Positions 10,673 through 20,227 of a stretch of DNA of 64,000 nt are shown here, piece after piece. Position numbers and translations under genes: made by a program. The notes under the pieces were generated by a model that did no database searches, had not been told where the DNA came from, and was given only the letters and a program-made list of their open reading frames with translations. The stretch spans positions 496,001 through 560,000 of the forward strand of contig NZ_JAMOHZ010000002.1 in NCBI RefSeq assembly GCF_024448715.1, written 5' to 3'. The stretch comes from Stutzerimonas stutzeri (GTDB lineage Bacteria; Pseudomonadota; Gammaproteobacteria; Pseudomonadales; Pseudomonadaceae). Positions within the stretch are counted from its first letter, which is position 1. Each line of letters starts with the position of its first letter.

Positions 10673-11389
10673 ATGCGCCTTTCCCGCTTCTTTATCGATG
10701 CCCCGCTTTCTCTCGGTATTCATGCGCTTCCCGAAGCCTCTGCACACTATATAAGTCGCGTGCTGCGGCTATCGGCAGGTGCGGCCGTGCAGCTATTCGA
10801 TGGCAGCGGCGACGAATACCGCGGCGAGTTGGCAGAAGTAGGCAAAAAGCACGTCAATGTCGAACTTCGCGAGCAGCTTCGCGGATTGCCGGAGCCAATG
10901 CTACGGATTCACCTTGGCCAAGGTTTATCTCGTGGAGAGCGGATGGATTGGGCGATCCAGAAAGCGACGGAACTGGGCGCCACAGAGATTACGCCGGTCG
11001 TCAGTGAACGCTGTGAGGTACGTTTGAAGGATGAAAGGGCTGACAAGCGCCTTGCCCATTGGCGTCAGATCGCCATAAGCGCATGCGAGCAATGCGGTCG
11101 CTCCATCATTCCGATTATCCATCCACCGACGCCACTGCATGAGTGGCTGGCCATCGAAGCGGAGCTGAAGCTGGTCCTGCATCCGGTGGCCGAACCGCTG
11201 TCAGCTCACCAACCGCCAGCCACACTGGCGTTTCTGATCGGCCCCGAAGGCGGACTGACTGACGCGGAAGTCGAACAAGCACGACTCTCTGGATTCCGGC
11301 CTGCTCGCCTTGGCCCGCGTGTCTTGCGTACAGAAACCGCACCGGTGGTGGCGTTGAGCCTGGCCCAGCAACTCTGGGGCGATTTTTAA
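10673..11389 (+). CDS. rsmE: 16S rRNA (uracil-1498-N3)-methyltransferase
   Basis: SPOUT-class methyltransferase that modifies U1498 of 16S rRNA using S-adenosylmethionine. The 238-residue product starts MRLSRFFIDAPL, has the PUA-like N-terminal domain (HYISRVLRL), then LGQGLSRGERMDWAIQKATELG, and ends with the trefoil-knot cofactor loops LIGPEGGLTD and LGPRVLRTETAPV. I chose the ATG at 10673 because conserved sequence begins there; an upstream TTG at 10652 would add seven unconserved residues. The leader is repeat-derived and has no evident ribosome site. bioA upstream and rsmE have the same order in P. aeruginosa, from memory. Confidence 0.92.
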   Translation: MRLSRFFIDAPLSLGIHALPEASAHYISRVLRLSAGAAVQLFDGSGDEYRGELAEVGKKHVNVELREQLRGLPEPMLRIHLGQGLSRGERMDWAIQKATELGATEITPVVSERCEVRLKDERADKRLAHWRQIAISACEQCGRSIIPIIHPPTPLHEWLAIEAELKLVLHPVAEPLSAHQPPATLAFLIGPEGGLTDAEVEQARLSGFRPARLGPRVLRTETAPVVALSLAQQLWGDF

Positions 11390-11420
11390 CCTGCAAGCAA
11401 ATCAGGGCAGTGGCTGGCGC

Positions 11421-11442
11421 CGAAAGCCGGTCAGGCCTTTCG
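11421..11442. terminator. Hairpin between converging rsmE and chpC
   Basis: CGAAAGCC / GGCCTTTCG with loop GGTCA and one bulged base; there is no clear T-run. It lies in the 88-base gap between the two converging genes and may end both transcripts. Confidence 0.45.
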
Positions 11443-11477
11443 CTTGCATTTGAGTCCTGCGGCTGCCTTTATCATCG

Positions 11478-11948
11478 TCAGATCAGCCCGGCGTCTGCCA
11501 GCTTCTGCTCCAGCGCGACCATATCCGGAATTCGCGCCTCGACGTCGCCTAGATTGACCGCTTCCAGCTCCAGCGGCGCCAGCGCGACATCTGACCGAGC
11601 CAGGCTTGGATCGACCTTGATTGAGCGGGGAATGCCCTGAACCAACAACGCGATGAATTTCACATGATCGCGGCCGCCCAAGGCGTTCAGAACCGCCACT
11701 CGTGCTCCCGGACCCGTTTCGGGATGACCATCGGACGCCGCCTCGAATGACAGCAGCGGCAACGTGAGGTCTCGCCACGGTACCTGGCCAAGAAACCAGG
11801 ACGGCGTTCCCTGAGCAGGCTGCGGCGCGCGGTAGGGGATCAGCTCCGCAACGGCGACGTTGGGTAGCAGCAGCGTGCGATCGGCTAATGGAACCAGCAG
11901 GCCGGTAATGCTCGCTGGGGCTTCCTGAGTAACAACAGATTGGCTCAT
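11478..11948 (-). CDS. chpC: CheW-like protein ChpC
   Basis: CheW-fold coupling protein of the Pil-Chp chemosensory system, thought to link receptors to the ChpA kinase. The 156-residue product (MSQSVVTQEAP start) shows CheW-type segments LLVPLADRTLLLPNVAVAEL and PSWFLGQVPWRDLTLPLLSFE. Its start ATG overlaps the chpB stop (ATGA), so translation is coupled; that settles the choice against the 12-codon longer frame. It is the last gene of the operon. In P. aeruginosa I recall chpD and chpE after it; here rsmE follows in the opposite direction, so both are missing from this place. Confidence 0.88.
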   Translation of the reverse strand: MSQSVVTQEAPASITGLLVPLADRTLLLPNVAVAELIPYRAPQPAQGTPSWFLGQVPWRDLTLPLLSFEAASDGHPETGPGARVAVLNALGGRDHVKFIALLVQGIPRSIKVDPSLARSDVALAPLELEAVNLGDVEARIPDMVALEQKLADAGLI

Positions 11949-12997
11949 GGGGTATCCAGTTGCAGAGCCGCAGCGGGCTGGCAAGCCTGTTGCGTTAGGT
12001 GATTGACCAGGGCTTGGGCCAGTTCGCGCGGGTCCCCACTGAGGGAGCTATAACCGCCTTCGCGAAGGCTATCCGGCATACTCGAGCAGACACAGGACTC
12101 AGCACGCTGGGTCCAGACTTTGCCACCCTGGCGCAACACGTAAGCGGCTGCAGCATTTCCGTCGCTGCCCATGCCGCTGAAGGCAATGACACCACAACGG
12201 CTGCCAAACTGCTGAGCCAGATTGAGCATCATCTGATCGATAGATGGGCTGTAGGGCTCGGGCCAGCTACGTCCGCTAAGCAGCATGGTGCCATCCTTGC
12301 CGAACCCCATCTCTTGGCCGATGGGCGCGATCACGACTTCCCCACAGCGAATCGCGTCGTTCTCGCGGCTCTGATTGACGCTCCATTGGCTGTGACGACC
12401 CACCACTTGCGATAACGCCGACTCGAAGCTTGCCTCGATATGCTGTGCATATACGAAGCCAAGCGGCAGTCCGCTTGGCAACGCATCGAGAAATGCTTTC
12501 ACTGCCTCGGGACCACCCAGAGATGCGGCCAGCAACCAGACCTCACGAGCCGGTTCGCCAACTACCGAACTGGCGTTTACTAGGCTGCTCGGCAGCTCCA
12601 GGCGCGCGGGGCGGTGCTCTTCGTCTCGCAGAACCTCGAGGCGTGGACCAACGACCCGGGAGGGATCACCTACAAGTCGCTTCAGTTTGCCGAACAAACG
12701 CCGCTCCCAGCGCGGATAATGCTCGGAGTGACGCTCCGGGGCATGCCCCTCGCCGAACAGCACCGGGCAGTGGTCGCGTTCGAGCAGCGCGTTGACCAGT
12801 GGCGAATCCTCAGTCTGCGCCAGATCGACGAGCCACAGGTCGGCTTCGAGCGCTTCCAAGTCCGCTTCCTGCAGCCGTGCAGGATCGCTGTTGAGAACTA
12901 CCTGATAGCCATTGGCGCTCAATGCCTGCTGCAGGACATGTCGTTGCAGCGAGGTGTCGGCGATAACGCCGATGCGTGCCGCAGCCATCTCACTCAT
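11945..12997 (-). CDS. chpB: CheB-like methylesterase ChpB
   Basis: Predicted protein-glutamate methylesterase that demethylates the PilJ receptor in adaptation, opposing PilK. The C-terminal CheB domain holds the catalytic triad in the expected order: Ser in LLAASLGG, His in YAQHIEA and Asp in SGMGSDG. The N-terminal ~110 residues look like a worn receiver domain: VDLAQ could carry the Asp, but the usual acidic pocket and lysine are not evident, so phospho-control as in classic CheB is doubtful. The gene is 350 codons, overlaps chpA by 8 bases and chpC by 4. Identification is by motif and operon position. Confidence 0.9.
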   Translation of the reverse strand: MSEMAAARIGVIADTSLQRHVLQQALSANGYQVVLNSDPARLQEADLEALEADLWLVDLAQTEDSPLVNALLERDHCPVLFGEGHAPERHSEHYPRWERRLFGKLKRLVGDPSRVVGPRLEVLRDEEHRPARLELPSSLVNASSVVGEPAREVWLLAASLGGPEAVKAFLDALPSGLPLGFVYAQHIEASFESALSQVVGRHSQWSVNQSRENDAIRCGEVVIAPIGQEMGFGKDGTMLLSGRSWPEPYSPSIDQMMLNLAQQFGSRCGVIAFSGMGSDGNAAAAYVLRQGGKVWTQRAESCVCSSMPDSLREGGYSSLSGDPRELAQALVNHLTQQACQPAAALQLDTP

Positions 12998-15900
12998 GGC
13001 TCTTGACCAATTGTTGAATGGTCTCGAGCAGCAGGGATTCCTGATACGGCTTGCCGAGATATTCGTTCACACCGATAGCCATTGCTCTATCCCTGTGCTT
13101 TTCGCCGGTTCGCGATGTGATCATGATGATCGGCAGATCTTTGAGATGCTCATCGTGACGCACCAGTGTTGCCACCTCAAAACCGTCCATACGTGGCATC
13201 TCGATATCCAGCAGCATGACGTCCGGCTTACGCTCTTGCAGCTGGGTGATGGCGTCGACACCATCCTTGGCGGTCAGCACGTTCATGCCGTTCCGCTCGA
13301 GAAGACGGCTGGTTACCTTACGCACGGTAACGGAATCGTCCACCACCATGACCAGCATAGGCCGATCGACCTCCACCTCGCCCGGTTCGTCTTCACCAAG
13401 CAGGCGCAGCGGTTGCTGCTGCGTGAGCAGATGTGCATGCAGCACACGAATTGTCGCGAGCAGATCCAGAATCACCACCACGCGACCGTCGCCCAGGATA
13501 GTTGCACCGGAGATGCCCGGTACAGTAGCGAACTGCGGACCCAAGCCCTTAACCACGATTTCGCGCGAGCCGGCGAGGCTGTCGACCTGCACCGCCACGC
13601 TGTGCTCGTTCGAACGCACCAGAATCACCGGTAGGGGCAGACTCTGGCCGACCAGTTTCGGCCGTTGACCGTTGTTCAGCAGCTCTCCCAGATAACGCAA
13701 CTCGTAAGTCTGCCCAGCGTATTCGAAGCGGGAGGCGCCCGGCTGGTAGTAAGCTTCCAACTCATAAGGCGACACACGCACGATACCTTCGATGGTATTC
13801 AGCGGAATCGCGTAGAGGTCTTCACCTGAATACACCATCAGCGCACGGTTGACCGATACGGTAAATGGCAGACGGATCAGGAAGCGCGTGCCACTGCCGA
13901 GCTTCGACTCGATGCTCATCGAACCGCCGAGCTGTTTTACCTCCGAGTGCACCACATCCATACCGACGCCGCGGCCTGATATCTGGGTTACTTGTTCGGC
14001 GGTGGAGAAACCTGCCTCAAGAATGAATTGCAAAACCTCATGGTCCGACAGGTCTCCGCCGGGAACCGTCAGGCCGCGTTCAATTGCCTTGCGACGCACT
14101 GCGTCAAGATTGATGCCCGCTCCATCGTCGCTTAGTGCAAGGACGATGTCCCCACCTTCGCGCGTCAGATCCAAGCGGATGTTGCCCTGCTCAGGTTTAC
14201 CTGCGGCGGCACGCTTGGCAACGGCTTCGATACCGTGATCCACGGCATTGCGAAGCATGTGCTCGAGCGGCGCGACGATACGCTCAAGTACGCTGCGATC
14301 CATTTCGCCCGTTGCGTTGCCAACATGGAATTCGACCTGTTTGCCCAGCTCGCCGGCAACCTGACGGACAATGCGGCGCAACCGCGGCACCAGCCGATCG
14401 AAGGGCACCATGCGCGTGCGCATGAGACCTTCCTGAAGCTCCGTATTGACCCTAGCCTGCTGCAACAGCAAGGTTTCAGCATCGCGGTTGCGCGCGGCCA
14501 GGGTTTCTTTCAAATCAAGCAGGTCGGAGGCCGACTCGAACAGAGCGCGGGACAACTGTTGGAGTTGCGAGTGGCGGTCCATTTCCAGCGGATCGAAGTC
14601 ATCGTATCCAGCACGCTCGGCTTCGGCCTGATAGCGGCTGAGAATCTGCGCCTGGGTTTCGGTGTCCAGTCGTCGCAACTGATCACGAACCCGCTCGATG
14701 GTGGCTTCCATCTCGCCCAGCGTGAAACCGACATCACTGACCTGCTGCTCGACCCGACCGCGGAAAATCGAGGTTTCACCCGCCAGGTTAACCAATCCTT
14801 CCAACAGATCGGCAGGTACCTTGACCAGCTCCTGCGGCGCACGACGTGACGCGGCGTCCAGCGCAGCCTGCTCGGCGCGACGTATGAAAGGCAACACCTT
14901 AGCCGAAGCGTTGGCCGTTGGCGCCTGGGCGCTGGCGGCAACGATCGGGGTTTCGAGAATGATTATCGGCGAGTCGGATTGCGGCTCCGGGAGACTCATT
15001 GGCGAATGCCCGGCTGAGCTCGCATCAGATTCGCTCGCCAACCGGGAGCGCATCGATTCGACTTCCTTAAGCAACGCGTCATAACCGCGTTGTACATCCA
15101 CAAACAAACTGTCCGTCCAGGGTGCGCCCTGCTGCTGGGCATCGCTAAGGCGCTGCTCGAGGTCATGCGCCATATCGCCCAGGCAGCCTTGAGCCGCCAG
15201 GCGTGCACCGCCCTTGAGCGTATGCAAAATGCGCATCATGTCGACCAGTGGAGCGGCGCTGTCACGCGAGGCCTCCCAGCGACCCAGCGCGGATTCCATT
15301 TCCTCCAGAAGGTCATCCGCTTCTTCTACGAAAATGTCCAGAATCTCGACTTCAGCGGCGTCCTGAGCAGCATCTTGCGCCGCCCTCAGCGCGACGCTAC
15401 TCGGCATGCTCAACTGCTCTTCGGGATTCGCCCGAAAGCGCCGAATGGTTTCGATCAGGTCCAGACCGCTCGGCAGCTCGCGATAGGAGCGCACCGCATC
15501 GAGCATCGCCGCCAACCGGTCGTGACAAGTCTGCAACAGGGTGAAAAGCGTCGGGCTCGCCCGGTAATTGCCGGCACACAATCCCTCGTACAGATACTCC
15601 AATTCATGCGCAAGATCGCCAATCTCACGAATGTCCGCCATCCGCGCACCGCCTTTAAGGGTGTGCAGATCACGCTGCAGTGCTTCGACTTCAAAGGTAT
15701 TGTCAACATCATCCATCCAGCGCTGCAACGACATACCGGCACGCTCGACGATGTCGAAGCCTTCTTCGAGAAATATCTCTACCAGTTCGGGATCACGATC
15801 CTCCCAGCTTCCGGCACCCACGTTGGCTGACTCCGCTACCGCTGGCGGCGCCTGGATATCGAAATGCTCAGACTCCTCTGCCTCAGCGCCGCACTCTTCA

Positions 15901-18900
15901 ACCGGCTCCGCGCCCTCTTCCGAAATTTCTGGTTCGGAGATCAAGGCATCGCCTAATCGCTGTTCGGCTTCAGCCTGATCGGCATCGGCATCGGCATCGG
16001 CTGAATTTGCATCGACTTGACCAGCCATCCCTTCGGTCACGAGCCCGTCATGATCGGTCGAGCCTGGCAATTCCGATGCGCCGGGTTCACCGGCGAACGG
16101 TTCGACGCCCTGCGCTACGACGCCGGCAGTTATTGTTTCATCGGGCATCGAAACATCACTTTCGAAAGGCGGAGTGACGCCTTGACGATAGGCACGAATG
16201 CGCTCGGTGAGCTCGGCCGCGCCATCCATTGGCTTGTGTGCCTGAAGTTGCTCCAGCTGCACCGCAAGCTGATCGTGGCTGCGAAGCAGCAGCGTGGCGA
16301 GATCGCTGGTATGAACGTAACGACCGTCTGAAAGACCTTCATAGAGCGTTTCGAGCTCATGCGCCAAATCGCCGATCGGACGGATTTCAGCCATCCGTGC
16401 ACCACCCTTGAGGGTGTGCAGATCACGTAGCAGTGCAGAGAGAGCCAGCTGGTTGGCAGGGTCGCCCAGCCAGCGTTCTAGCGCGCCACTGGCGCTTTCA
16501 AGCAGGTCAACGGCTTCGTCGAGGAAAATCTCGACCATTTCCTCGTCCTGCTCGTCGTGCTCCGGCTCGGACGCGGCAGGCCAGGCTTCGGCTTCGGCTT
16601 CGGCTTCGGCTTCGAGAGCACCTTGCGAAAACTCATCAACCGCAGCAACGGTAGGATCTTCCTGATATGCGTCGGTGCCCGGTAGCTCGTATGTCAGGGG
16701 GTTGATTGCCTGGGCAAGCAGATCCTCGAGGCGAGCGACCAGCTCAGGCTGGCCAGTGACCTGCAGCCCAGCGGCGACCTGATCCATCATGCCAACCAGC
16801 GCTTCATGACCTTGCTCGACGTCATCGAAGAAACGTGCGCTGACCGCAAGGCGGCCGTCCTGTACTACGGCATACAAATCGAGCAACACCTGGCAGAGCG
16901 CGTCGATCTGCGGCAGATCGGCCATTTGCGCACCGAGTCCGAGAGTCGTCAGCTCCTCCAGCAATGCAGTCAACTCCTGGCGCTCGGCCGGGTGCTCACG
17001 CCAGCTGCGCAAAAGATCTTCAGCGTCCAGCAGGATGTTCATGCCTTCCGACAGAAACAGTGCGATCATGCCAGGGTCGCGTGGCTCGCCGTGTTCGTTC
17101 TCGCCACGCTCGCCCGCCAGGCGAGTCTGATGCAGTGCATGCACTTGCGCGATGAAGTCATCGGCGCCCTCGATGGGTGCCAGCGCTTCACGTTCGAGGT
17201 TCTCCAGTCCTCGACGCAGCAGTTGTTCTGCAGCATGCAGAAGTTCCGCCTCGGCCAGATTCATTGGAATCAGATTGGCCTTGAACTCCTTGACCATCTT
17301 TTCGAGCGGTGTGGCAATTTCTGCGACCGGCAGAATTCCGGCCATATGTGCGCTTCCCTTGAGGGTATGCAGAGCACGCTGCAATGCATCGGTCACCGGC
17401 TGTGGAAGGCGCTGCGTGCAGTCGGCTAGAAAGTCGACCAAAGTGGTGAGATGGGACTCCGCCTCGTTGCGGAAAATTTCTAGCAGCTGTGGATCCAGCA
17501 CATCATCGGCAGGGGGGTGCTCCTGCATCGCCAGCGAATTGACTTTGACGCCGCCCTGCGGATCAGGATCTATAGGTTGCCCTTTGGCCAGTGCATGGGC
17601 GTCGGCCGCCAACCGATCGACGTCGTCGCGCTGACGCTGTGCCTTGGCAGCAAATTCCTCAACCAATGCCGGCATGAGCGCGACGACGTCGGCGATTAGT
17701 TTCTTTACCGGCTCGCTTGCATCAATGCTGCGGTCGAGGACGCGGTTGAGCAAGTTTTCAACAGACCAGGCCAGCTCGCCGATAATCAGCGCACGCACCA
17801 TGCGGCCGCTGCCCTTGAGCGTGTGGAAAGCTCGCCGTACTTCGCCTAGCGCATCCTTGTCAGAAGTGTCGGCGCACCATCGGGGCAGGTATTCGCCGAT
17901 GGTTTCGAGTACCTCGGCGGCTTCCTCAATGAAGACTTCGAGCAGGTCGTCATCGACCGGCTCCTCCCCCTCAGGAGGTGGCAACAAACTCGGCGGAACA
18001 TTCTGCGCGGGCGGATTGATCGCGACGATCGGGGCAGCCATGACGTCGTCCAAGCTCATCGCGGGTTCGGCGGCAGCTGGCTGCTCCGCCAGCTCCGGCA
18101 GCACGACCTCAGGCATATTCAGCTCGGCCATTTCAGCCTCGCTCCACTCCACCGAGTAGCCGAGCGATTCATCGGCACCCTGGTCGTCGGATACCACCGT
18201 CAGGTCATTAATTTCGGTGGCGGTCGTTTGCGAAAACGATGCCTCGGATAGCTCGAACACATCGTCCGGCGAGGCGGATCGTTCGTGATGTTGTTCGTCG
18301 GTACCGCCGTCTTGCTCGACACTCCAATCCACACCCAATCCCGAGTCGGTCGACGGCTCTGCATCGGATGGAACGCTCGACTCGAGCTCAAGATTGTCCT
18401 GATCCAAGCGCTTAGTGCCCAGAGAGTCCAACGCTGGCTCCGGCAACAGAACCTCTATCTCATTCAGCGGATCGGACAGCTCGACGTCCGCAGCGGAACC
18501 GACCTCTTCGCTACCGACAGTCGATGGTTGCTCACGTAGTGGGTAGCCCAGCGCCTGCAGGCTCTCTTCGGCCACATCGAGAATCAGATCACCCTGCGAG
18601 CCGCAGTCTTCGCTTAGGCGCTCAAGATAATATTCAACACTGGTTATCGCATCGGCGAGCGTATCTAGGCTTTGCCAATCAGGGATCGCCTGTTGCGCGA
18701 GCAGTTGCTCCTGAATATAGCGGTTGCAAGCGTCCAGTAACGCCGCGGCCCGCGCGAGCGGTATCATCGCAAGCCCGCCACGCGATTGAGTCAGCAGCTC
18801 GGGCACGCGCGCCAGATGCTGATGATTCCATTGCGAGGCAATGAACTCGATAATGGCGTCCTTAGCCTGCTCAAGGCCCGTTCGCGCTTCACGAATGACC

Positions 18901-20216
18901 AGTTGATGGATCTGCGCAACATCAGTAGTCGGAAGGTGGCTCTCTTCGCCTTGCTCGTCAGACGTGCCACCAACCATGCCGGCCAGTGTCGCCTCGACAT
19001 ACAACAGTGCACCTGCCACATCCATCAGAGCAGCATCATCGGGCTGCTGTTGCCCTTGCGCCAGAGCTTCGACCACACCAATCTGATCGAGAACGATCCT
19101 GCGGGGCTGGCCGAAGCCCAAAACTGCAAGCGTATCGGCGATCTGCTTGAGCGGTGCCCGTAGCGCACTCAGGTCGGCCAATCCCTTTCGATCGCTGCGT
19201 ACAAACAGATCCAGGCTGTCCTTTACCCGAACCAGTTCTTCACACAATGCAGCTACAACCGAGCGCATGGCCCCGCGATCCGGGCCCGCCAGCTGGGCTC
19301 GCTCCTCGTCGACCACGGTGCTGTCGGGTAGTGCGTCGTCCAGGCTGTACTTGGCCTTCAAGGCCTGGATCCGCGAAGATTGTGCGGGCGCCTTGGCGAT
19401 GTAAAACAGAAGGTTCTTGATCAACTCGTCAGGCGCAGCCTGGTTGATACCGTCCGCACCCTGCGCGACGAGACGCTTGAGCTCCTTATCCACCTGGCGC
19501 AACAAGGTACGGACCGAGGGGCTGTTAACGACGCCACCGCTGGCTAATCCCTCGATTATGCCCGACGCAATCTGCCACAACGCGCCTAATGGCGCGTCTT
19601 TGCAGAGCATTTCCAGGCGAGCGAAAACTCGCGCCATGTAGCCCAGGTTGGTTGGCATATCCTGATTGCGGATAACCCCGACCAACGCAACTTGCAGCAT
19701 CTGTCGTAACTTGCGTAACAAGCTTGGAAGATCAGCCGTTTGCCGCTGAGCCAGAAATTCGGTCGAAAGTGCCGGAAGACGAGCGGACATGTTAGGCGAG
19801 AACAGACTGGTCTCCGAGAGCAGCTTCTCGCCACGCGCGGCACGTAGGTCATTGAGCAACGGCAGCACGACCATAGGCAGATCGCGGCGAGCACTCTGGA
19901 TGCGATCCAGATACACCGGCATTTGCAGAATCGCCTGCATGAGCACTTCAAGCGCTTCTGCCTGGCTGGCGACACGCTCGTCCAGCAGAGCACGGGCAAG
20001 CTGCTCCATTTCTTCGGCAAGCAGTGCGGCGCCGTAGAATTCAACCATCTGCAAGGTGCCATGCACCTGATGCACGTAGGTCAGGCAGAAGCGCATCCGC
20101 GTCGAGTCTTGCGGGTTTTCGACGAACGCTTCCAAAGCCTGCCGCGCCTGCTTTAGCGTTTCGGCAATCTCGCCTTTCACCCACTCCAGGGCGACATAAT
20201 CGTGCCGATCACCCAT
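12990..20216 (-). CDS. chpA: Chemotaxis-like histidine kinase/Hpt/response regulator hybrid ChpA
   Basis: Giant CheA-type kinase that drives type IV pilus motility and surface sensing. Its 2408 residues compare with about 2470 in P. aeruginosa. From the N-terminus: HQVHG in a first Hpt-like domain, then five further Hpt signatures (AFHTLKGSGRMV, ALHTLKGSAHMAG, DLHTLKGGARMAEI, DLHTLKGGARMADI, ILHTLKGGARLAA) joined by acidic, low-complexity linkers. Next come the CheA dimerisation and ATPase core (EHMLRNAVDHGIE, LSDDGAGIN, QISGRGVGMDVV), a CheW domain, and a C-terminal receiver (VVDDSVTVRK, LLDIEMPRMDG, GKPYQ). I favour the start MGDRHDY at 20216, with GGAG six bases upstream; an ATG at 20231 overlaps the pilK stop and would add five residues. 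Confidence 0.94.
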   Translation of the reverse strand: MGDRHDYVALEWVKGEIAETLKQARQALEAFVENPQDSTRMRFCLTYVHQVHGTLQMVEFYGAALLAEEMEQLARALLDERVASQAEALEVLMQAILQMPVYLDRIQSARRDLPMVVLPLLNDLRAARGEKLLSETSLFSPNMSARLPALSTEFLAQRQTADLPSLLRKLRQMLQVALVGVIRNQDMPTNLGYMARVFARLEMLCKDAPLGALWQIASGIIEGLASGGVVNSPSVRTLLRQVDKELKRLVAQGADGINQAAPDELIKNLLFYIAKAPAQSSRIQALKAKYSLDDALPDSTVVDEERAQLAGPDRGAMRSVVAALCEELVRVKDSLDLFVRSDRKGLADLSALRAPLKQIADTLAVLGFGQPRRIVLDQIGVVEALAQGQQQPDDAALMDVAGALLYVEATLAGMVGGTSDEQGEESHLPTTDVAQIHQLVIREARTGLEQAKDAIIEFIASQWNHQHLARVPELLTQSRGGLAMIPLARAAALLDACNRYIQEQLLAQQAIPDWQSLDTLADAITSVEYYLERLSEDCGSQGDLILDVAEESLQALGYPLREQPSTVGSEEVGSAADVELSDPLNEIEVLLPEPALDSLGTKRLDQDNLELESSVPSDAEPSTDSGLGVDWSVEQDGGTDEQHHERSASPDDVFELSEASFSQTTATEINDLTVVSDDQGADESLGYSVEWSEAEMAELNMPEVVLPELAEQPAAAEPAMSLDDVMAAPIVAINPPAQNVPPSLLPPPEGEEPVDDDLLEVFIEEAAEVLETIGEYLPRWCADTSDKDALGEVRRAFHTLKGSGRMVRALIIGELAWSVENLLNRVLDRSIDASEPVKKLIADVVALMPALVEEFAAKAQRQRDDVDRLAADAHALAKGQPIDPDPQGGVKVNSLAMQEHPPADDVLDPQLLEIFRNEAESHLTTLVDFLADCTQRLPQPVTDALQRALHTLKGSAHMAGILPVAEIATPLEKMVKEFKANLIPMNLAEAELLHAAEQLLRRGLENLEREALAPIEGADDFIAQVHALHQTRLAGERGENEHGEPRDPGMIALFLSEGMNILLDAEDLLRSWREHPAERQELTALLEELTTLGLGAQMADLPQIDALCQVLLDLYAVVQDGRLAVSARFFDDVEQGHEALVGMMDQVAAGLQVTGQPELVARLEDLLAQAINPLTYELPGTDAYQEDPTVAAVDEFSQGALEAEAEAEAEAWPAASEPEHDEQDEEMVEIFLDEAVDLLESASGALERWLGDPANQLALSALLRDLHTLKGGARMAEIRPIGDLAHELETLYEGLSDGRYVHTSDLATLLLRSHDQLAVQLEQLQAHKPMDGAAELTERIRAYRQGVTPPFESDVSMPDETITAGVVAQGVEPFAGEPGASELPGSTDHDGLVTEGMAGQVDANSADADADADQAEAEQRLGDALISEPEISEEGAEPVEECGAEAEESEHFDIQAPPAVAESANVGAGSWEDRDPELVEIFLEEGFDIVERAGMSLQRWMDDVDNTFEVEALQRDLHTLKGGARMADIREIGDLAHELEYLYEGLCAGNYRASPTLFTLLQTCHDRLAAMLDAVRSYRELPSGLDLIETIRRFRANPEEQLSMPSSVALRAAQDAAQDAAEVEILDIFVEEADDLLEEMESALGRWEASRDSAAPLVDMMRILHTLKGGARLAAQGCLGDMAHDLEQRLSDAQQQGAPWTDSLFVDVQRGYDALLKEVESMRSRLASESDASSAGHSPMSLPEPQSDSPIIILETPIVAASAQAPTANASAKVLPFIRRAEQAALDAASRRAPQELVKVPADLLEGLVNLAGETSIFRGRVEQQVSDVGFTLGEMEATIERVRDQLRRLDTETQAQILSRYQAEAERAGYDDFDPLEMDRHSQLQQLSRALFESASDLLDLKETLAARNRDAETLLLQQARVNTELQEGLMRTRMVPFDRLVPRLRRIVRQVAGELGKQVEFHVGNATGEMDRSVLERIVAPLEHMLRNAVDHGIEAVAKRAAAGKPEQGNIRLDLTREGGDIVLALSDDGAGINLDAVRRKAIERGLTVPGGDLSDHEVLQFILEAGFSTAEQVTQISGRGVGMDVVHSEVKQLGGSMSIESKLGSGTRFLIRLPFTVSVNRALMVYSGEDLYAIPLNTIEGIVRVSPYELEAYYQPGASRFEYAGQTYELRYLGELLNNGQRPKLVGQSLPLPVILVRSNEHSVAVQVDSLAGSREIVVKGLGPQFATVPGISGATILGDGRVVVILDLLATIRVLHAHLLTQQQPLRLLGEDEPGEVEVDRPMLVMVVDDSVTVRKVTSRLLERNGMNVLTAKDGVDAITQLQERKPDVMLLDIEMPRMDGFEVATLVRHDEHLKDLPIIMITSRTGEKHRDRAMAIGVNEYLGKPYQESLLLETIQQLVKSHE
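15978..16001. repeat. Four copies of hexamer ATCGGC inside chpA
   Basis: Perfect tandem hexanucleotide run encoding an alternating Asp/Ala linker between two Hpt domains. A six-base unit keeps the frame, so copy change would alter linker length only. Confidence 0.85.
16585..16614. repeat. Five copies of hexamer GCTTCG inside chpA
   Basis: Perfect tandem run encoding (Glu-Ala)5 in an acidic inter-Hpt linker. Like the ATCGGC run it is in frame and could vary in copy number by slippage. Confidence 0.85.
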
Positions 20217-20227
20217 AGCGACTCCGC

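Noticed and set aside
14235-15830. Long open frames on the plus strand opposite chpA
   Set aside because: They are third-position GC shadows of a long, GC-rich gene, with no family-like sequence or ribosome sites.
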